NCBI GenBank assembly: GCA_017405525.1
Contig: JAFRAH010000026.1
Span: forward strand, 1 to 37,204
Direction: 5' to 3'
DNA: 37,204 nt
Source: Synergistaceae bacterium
GTDB taxonomy: Bacteria; Synergistota; Synergistia; Synergistales; Aminobacteriaceae
The notes under the pieces are model-generated. The model ran no database searches. It was not told the origin of the DNA and was given only the letters and a program-made list of their open reading frames with translations. Position numbers and translations under genes: made by a program. The stretch's first letter is position 1. Each line of letters begins with the position of its first letter. Of this stretch, positions 34,901 through 37,204 are shown one piece after another.

Positions 34901-36170
34901 CGAGCACAGCTACAACATCAACAACCTTCACGCTAAATACATGGCCGGACAGTTTCAGATGATGATGAACATCTACCTCAGATTCATGATTGATGACGGC
35001 CTCGACGAGTACGAGGGAGAAGATGGCAGCATTCCTTCGGGACATGTGGCGTTCCTCACGATACATCAGGCCAAAGGTATGGAGTTCCCGGTAGTCTTCA
35101 CTGACTCCTTGGGGGCTTCACCGTCCGAGAATGTGAACCGTGAACGCAACAACGACCTAATGCAGAAAATCTCCCGTGAGCACTACAGGCGGCCGGAATT
35201 TGAGCCTTCGGACAGCATAAAGTATTTCGACTTCTGGCGGCTGTACTACACTGCTTTTTCCCGTGCCCAGGACATGCTTATACTGACCTGCAGCGAGGAC
35301 AGCAGCACCCCCAGCAAATACTTCGAGGAGTCCTACAACAACCTTGACGATGCTGACGACACATTGAGGCTCTCGGAGCTCGACATTACCCCGGCGAAAG
35401 GCTCAGCACTACGCAATACCTACTCGTTCACCTCCCATATACTGACCTACGAGACCTGCCCGGTGCAGTATAAATTCTTCCGTGAGCTCGACTTCATGCC
35501 GGGAAGATCTCACAGCACCTTCACAGGTACGCTCGTCCATGCAGTCCTTGAGGACATACACAGGGCGGTGATTAACCACGAAGAGAGCAGGATAAACGAG
35601 CCCAACATCACGGAATGGTTCAACGCCGAGTATTCGCATTTGTCCCGGAGCCTTCAGGAATACCTCCCGAAAACAGCACGTGATACAGCACTGGCCCAAG
35701 TAATGCGCTACGTTAAGCGTCAGGGCAGCGACTGGTCAGCGATAAGGCGGGCAGAATATGAAGTGAACGTTGTCAGGGAAAACTATATACTTGAGGGGAA
35801 AATAGACCTCATCTCAATACGGGACGGTGAGACCGAGATAACCGACTTCAAGTCCGGGACAAAACCCAACATAAACATCAACAGAGACAGGGAACGCTTA
35901 GAGAGCAGCCGCCGCCAAGTATTCGCATATGCCTTCATGGTCGAGCACTCTTCAGGTCTTAAGGTCAGGAGAATGAGGCTCTACTATACAGGCGATGAGA
36001 CAGGAAACCCGGAGATAATCTATGACTATGACAATGAGGAAGCTGAAAAGATAATGACGGGCTTTGACGAGACAGTAGGAAGGATAATGGCGAAAGATTT
36101 TTCCCGCAAAGCCCCCGATATTGAGACGTGCAAAGAATGCGTTTTCAGGTATTACTGCGGCAGGGAATAA
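31956..36170 (+). CDS. Giant helicase-nuclease: coiled coil, degenerate RecQ-like, UvrD-like helicase, RecB/Cas4-type nuclease
   Basis: The protein has 1404 residues from TTG 31956, 8 bases after AGGGAG; GTG 31947 overlaps that site. In order it has a coiled coil (about 20-80) and a RecQ-like region (about 97-410). That region keeps motif 0 (FGFDSFRPGQEE) and CYRLPALL, but the Walker A site reads MPEHYGMS instead of a GGGKS-type loop, and no DEAH box is seen (MFPRWGM there). A full SF1A helicase follows: AGPGTGKT (470-477), DEYQDT (676-681), DDDQSIYRFRGA (704-715), LTIHQAKGMEF (1034-1044) and YTAFSRAQD (1098-1106). The C-terminal PD-(D/E)XK nuclease has GTLVHAVLE (His1195), Asp1284, DFKSG (Asp1297, Lys1299), QVFAYAF, and Cys1168 with CKECVFRYYC (1392-1401) as an iron-sulphur staple. 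It is likely a DNA repair or defence enzyme. Confidence 0.9.
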   Translation: MTGEEKQQVQNLINARTKLLSEKAARQEEQIKSLNDRIITLNAEIQERDSELEARRQELEALKSQLSEAQEQSRKLLGLVQSGTTAPQSSEPAQKPNYLLSLLRQHFGFDSFRPGQEEITDALLSGRDVFCSMPEHYGMSVCYRLPALLMPGLTLAVTPDDPPETLTDSHSAVLTPSLTPAKRRDILRKAKNGTCKILCSTLEQLQEPDAVKALKGTDISLAAMFPRWGMPHNLEGWRQFMGSISTRRITSAIFTDSTSPALRQELLKLTDLHSPLKVITGFRREGVSIRIIRTENKQAALNEILEQKQGLSGVIYCSTPETSFKLRETLRDYDGLNERIIIMPAILYREIDRKDIRFTVHYDLPENLGDYSQQVNIAGLDGSKSECIVLASRNDLRNVDRSVISFCEAKNPQEFMLSYLGEDEKPKPEHPESESVRITPDDVSDFDFGSANEAQKEAITTTSGPLLIIAGPGTGKTFTLVQRVVFLIQKKRVNPGSILLASFTDKAAHELTTRITEELSRRNITADTGAMYAGTFHSICERILKEYSDFTGRKKNFRVLDEFDQAYTIMQNMKTFEAIPGISQALVTAGRWANSCELRDYINTLSEELTDPEELLRDPDPSVNALGHALKLHDAILSENNSLSYSALLVETYRLLRENPEILGDLQAKIKYIMVDEYQDTNYVQEQLALMLAGDGRNICAAGDDDQSIYRFRGAAVRNILEFPGKFGKNECRIVRLMLNYRSRPGIIDFFSEWMNDTEKFFTWGDFRHSKKLEAFRPGTGDNPSVMRLAGLNDKNEWREKVLHFLQSLKASGKMTDYSQAAFLFRSVKSQDAREMSQYLEENNISVYSPRSNMFFQRGEVKFALGCMISMFPGYLKALNSGAFNFQGKEPGYITYYKGCLQNVDRYMGRQAYSGLKKWLVARREYHAKLQGYTGYTYSDILYRLFAFMPFSHALDADINGTVKDLRPARNLSRLVHVIRKYEHSYNINNLHAKYMAGQFQMMMNIYLRFMIDDGLDEYEGEDGSIPSGHVAFLTIHQAKGMEFPVVFTDSLGASPSENVNRERNNDLMQKISREHYRRPEFEPSDSIKYFDFWRLYYTAFSRAQDMLILTCSEDSSTPSKYFEESYNNLDDADDTLRLSELDITPAKGSALRNTYSFTSHILTYETCPVQYKFFRELDFMPGRSHSTFTGTLVHAVLEDIHRAVINHEESRINEPNITEWFNAEYSHLSRSLQEYLPKTARDTALAQVMRYVKRQGSDWSAIRRAEYEVNVVRENYILEGKIDLISIRDGETEITDFKSGTKPNININRDRERLESSRRQVFAYAFMVEHSSGLKVRRMRLYYTGDETGNPEIIYDYDNEEAEKIMTGFDETVGRIMAKDFSRKAPDIETCKECVFRYYCGRE

Positions 36171-36173
36171 GCC

Positions 36174-36749
36174 TCAACGTTGCTGCTCCTTCCTGAAATT
36201 CAAGGTGAAGTTGTATTCAGCCCCCATGTTCCCGTAGAGCCTCTTGGCCGTGCCCTGATAGTTCACACGTATAAGCGTGTCAGAAGATACCGTTATGTTC
36301 ATGAGCGTCTTTACCTCGCCGTCAACATTGCACCTCCATCTGTCCCGGCCCTGATGGATCATTGTCCCGGTCTCAGCGGCAAAGTCAAGATCCAATGACC
36401 TTATGCCCAAGTCAATATTGACATCCCCGCTCGCAAGGACTGAATGCCATTCCTGATTGCTCGTTACGAGTGCCTGAGCCACCGTGCCGTTTACGTCAGT
36501 TGAAGCGAAACTGAGAGCCGCAGAGTTGAGCCTGAACGTGAAATCATCAGCCGTGAACGATACCTCGCCGTCAATCGTACGCCATGAGCCTTCAAGGACT
36601 GCCTGAGTGTCGTACGTGTCGGGCTCATCGTTCGGGATTGCCGGGGAGCCTCCTTCAGTGGTGTCCATGCTCCCGCCGCCACAGCCTGAGACCATGAAGA
36701 CGCACAACGACATCACGAAAATCATTCCCCACGCCTTGAACTTGCGCAT
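36174..36749 (-). CDS. Predicted lipoprotein of unknown function
   Basis: The 191-residue protein has a signal peptide ending in the lipobox VSGC followed by GGGS (Cys at residue 23), so it should be lipidated and held in an outer or inner membrane facing the periplasm. A short low-complexity linker leads to a beta-rich domain (LEGSWRTIDGEVSF, DLGIRSLDLDF, TVSSDTLIRVNYQG) suggestive of a lipocalin-like or beta-barrel sandwich. I recognise no family. It is convergent with the helicase gene, with only 3 bases between the stop codons and no terminator. Its promoter lies just after the tRNA-array terminator. Confidence 0.82.
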   Translation of the reverse strand: MRKFKAWGMIFVMSLCVFMVSGCGGGSMDTTEGGSPAIPNDEPDTYDTQAVLEGSWRTIDGEVSFTADDFTFRLNSAALSFASTDVNGTVAQALVTSNQEWHSVLASGDVNIDLGIRSLDLDFAAETGTMIHQGRDRWRCNVDGEVKTLMNITVSSDTLIRVNYQGTAKRLYGNMGAEYNFTLNFRKEQQR

Positions 36750-36795
36750 AATTGTCTACTCATCCCTTCATGATTTATGTATTCTTGATGCCGGT

Positions 36796-36804
36796 ATTAT
36801 AGCA
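36796..36804 (-). promoter_or_regulatory. Extended -10 promoter of the lipoprotein gene
   Basis: The minus strand reads TGCTATAAT, about 47 bases before the ATG at 36749. The preceding bases CTC are also shared with the GT8 promoter at 28545-28556. Confidence 0.55.
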
Positions 36805-36810
36805 GAGCAT

Positions 36811-36847
36811 AAAAAAAGCCTCAGAGTTTGTTTTACCCTGAAGCCTT
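36811..36847 (-). terminator. Rho-independent terminator of the tRNA array
   Basis: On the minus strand AAGGCTTCAG pairs with CTGAGGCTTT (plus 36838-36847 with 36815-36824), two wobble pairs included, and then the U tract (plus A-run from 36811). It lies 16 bases past tRNA-Gly. Confidence 0.85.
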
Positions 36848-36862
36848 GATATTCTCGTTTTA

Positions 36863-36937
36863 TGGAGCGGAAGACGGGATTTGAACCCGCGACCCCAACC
36901 TTGGCAAGGTTGTGCTCTACCCCTGAGCTACTTCCGC
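36863..36937 (-). tRNA. tRNA-Gly (anticodon GCC)
   Basis: On the minus strand acceptor GCGGAAG pairs with CTTCCGC, then T and encoded CCA. The anticodon stem CAACC/GGTTG holds TTGCCAA, giving GCC (plus 36903-36905). It is last in the array Val-Asp-Phe-Gly. Confidence 0.97.
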
Positions 36938-36949
36938 ACTTGTTTATAC

Positions 36950-37025
36950 TGGTGGCGGGACCCAGAATCGAACCGGGGACACATGGATTTTCAGTCCATT
37001 GCTCTACCATCTGAGCTATCCCGCC
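36950..37025 (-). tRNA. tRNA-Phe (anticodon GAA)
   Basis: On the minus strand acceptor GGCGGGA pairs with TCCCGCC, then A and CCA. The anticodon loop CTGAAAA gives GAA (plus 36990-36992). The T loop is TTCGATT. It is 12 bases from tRNA-Gly. Confidence 0.97.
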
Positions 37026-37041
37026 CTGCTTGGTGATTTAT

Positions 37042-37119
37042 TGGCGGGGCCGACGAGACTTGAACTCGCGACCTTCGGCGTGACAGGCCGACACTCTAAA
37101 CCGACTGAGCTACGACCCC
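37042..37119 (-). tRNA. tRNA-Asp (anticodon GTC)
   Basis: On the minus strand acceptor GGGGTCG pairs with CGGCCCC (one T-G pair), then discriminator G and CCA. The anticodon loop CTGTCAC gives GTC (plus 37082-37084). The T loop is TTCAAGT. Confidence 0.96.
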
Positions 37120-37129
37120 GCGTAATCAC

Positions 37130-37204
37130 TGGTGGGCGAAGCAGGGTTCGAACCTACGACCCCCTGCGTGTAAAGCAGGTGTTCTACCGCTGAACTATCC
37201 GCCC
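37130..37204 (-). tRNA. tRNA-Val (anticodon TAC), at the window edge
   Basis: On the minus strand acceptor GGGCGGA pairs with TTCGCCC, then A and CCA. The anticodon loop TTTACAC gives TAC (plus 37070-37072 of the block, i.e. 37170-37172). The first tRNA base is the last base of the window, so the gene is complete but its promoter, and any further tRNAs upstream, lie outside. Confidence 0.95.

Overview
The window looks like chromosome from a Gram-negative-type (diderm) anaerobe, most likely a gut or rumen member of the Synergistota. This rests on gene flavour: secreted papain-like proteases carrying Ig-like repeats, LicD proteins, a sugar-binding protein with a signal peptide but no lipobox, small GC-rich lipoproteins, and two-cluster ferredoxins. 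It is an inference, not a proof. No insertion sequence, phage gene, CRISPR array or rRNA was found. Genes are tightly packed, many overlap by 1-23 bases, and no stretch longer than about 250 bases lacks a gene.

Layout. (1) 113-200: tRNA-Ser. (2) 285-6391, minus strand: a 1412-residue secreted cysteine protease with about eight Ig-like repeats, overlapping a LicD-family gene by ATGA; a second LicD gene follows behind its own promoter and a possible leader ORF. (3) 6482-9327, plus: a small membrane protein, purC, purF and a RelBE-type toxin-antitoxin pair coupled to purF. (4) 9362-9445: tRNA-Leu. (5) 9549-23593, plus: a large polyol/sugar catabolic locus. It holds a PfkB kinase, GatZ- and GatY-type aldolase genes, transketolase, an FGGY kinase, transaldolase, an SDR dehydrogenase, an RbsB/RbsA/RbsC-type ABC importer, an unrecognised 191-residue protein and a zinc-dependent polyol dehydrogenase. 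A mannitol-dehydrogenase-family gene (25748-27364) probably belongs to it. It is separated by a redox cassette: a flavodoxin-ferredoxin gene and an MBL hydrolase on the minus strand, with a divergent HxlR regulator. (6) 27398-31920: a GT8 glycosyltransferase facing away from an rfbA-rfbD-rfbC-rfbB dTDP-L-rhamnose operon. (7) 31956-36170: a very large helicase-nuclease with a degenerate RecQ-like half fused to a UvrD-like helicase and a RecB/Cas4-type nuclease. (8) 36174-36749: a lipoprotein. (9) 36863-37204, minus: tRNA array Val-Asp-Phe-Gly with its terminator.

How the parts fit. The importer would bring in a pentitol or hexitol. Up to three dehydrogenases would oxidise it to a ketose. The FGGY and PfkB kinases would phosphorylate it. 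GatY/GatZ would split a ketose bisphosphate to triose phosphates, while transketolase and transaldolase would handle pentose phosphates. The LicD, rfb and GT8 genes point to cell-surface glycan building.

The two strongest leads are the GT8 gene, whose start carries eight perfect 7-base repeats so that adding or losing one unit runs quickly into a stop codon (a phase-variation switch), and the pseudo-RecQ/UvrD/nuclease fusion.
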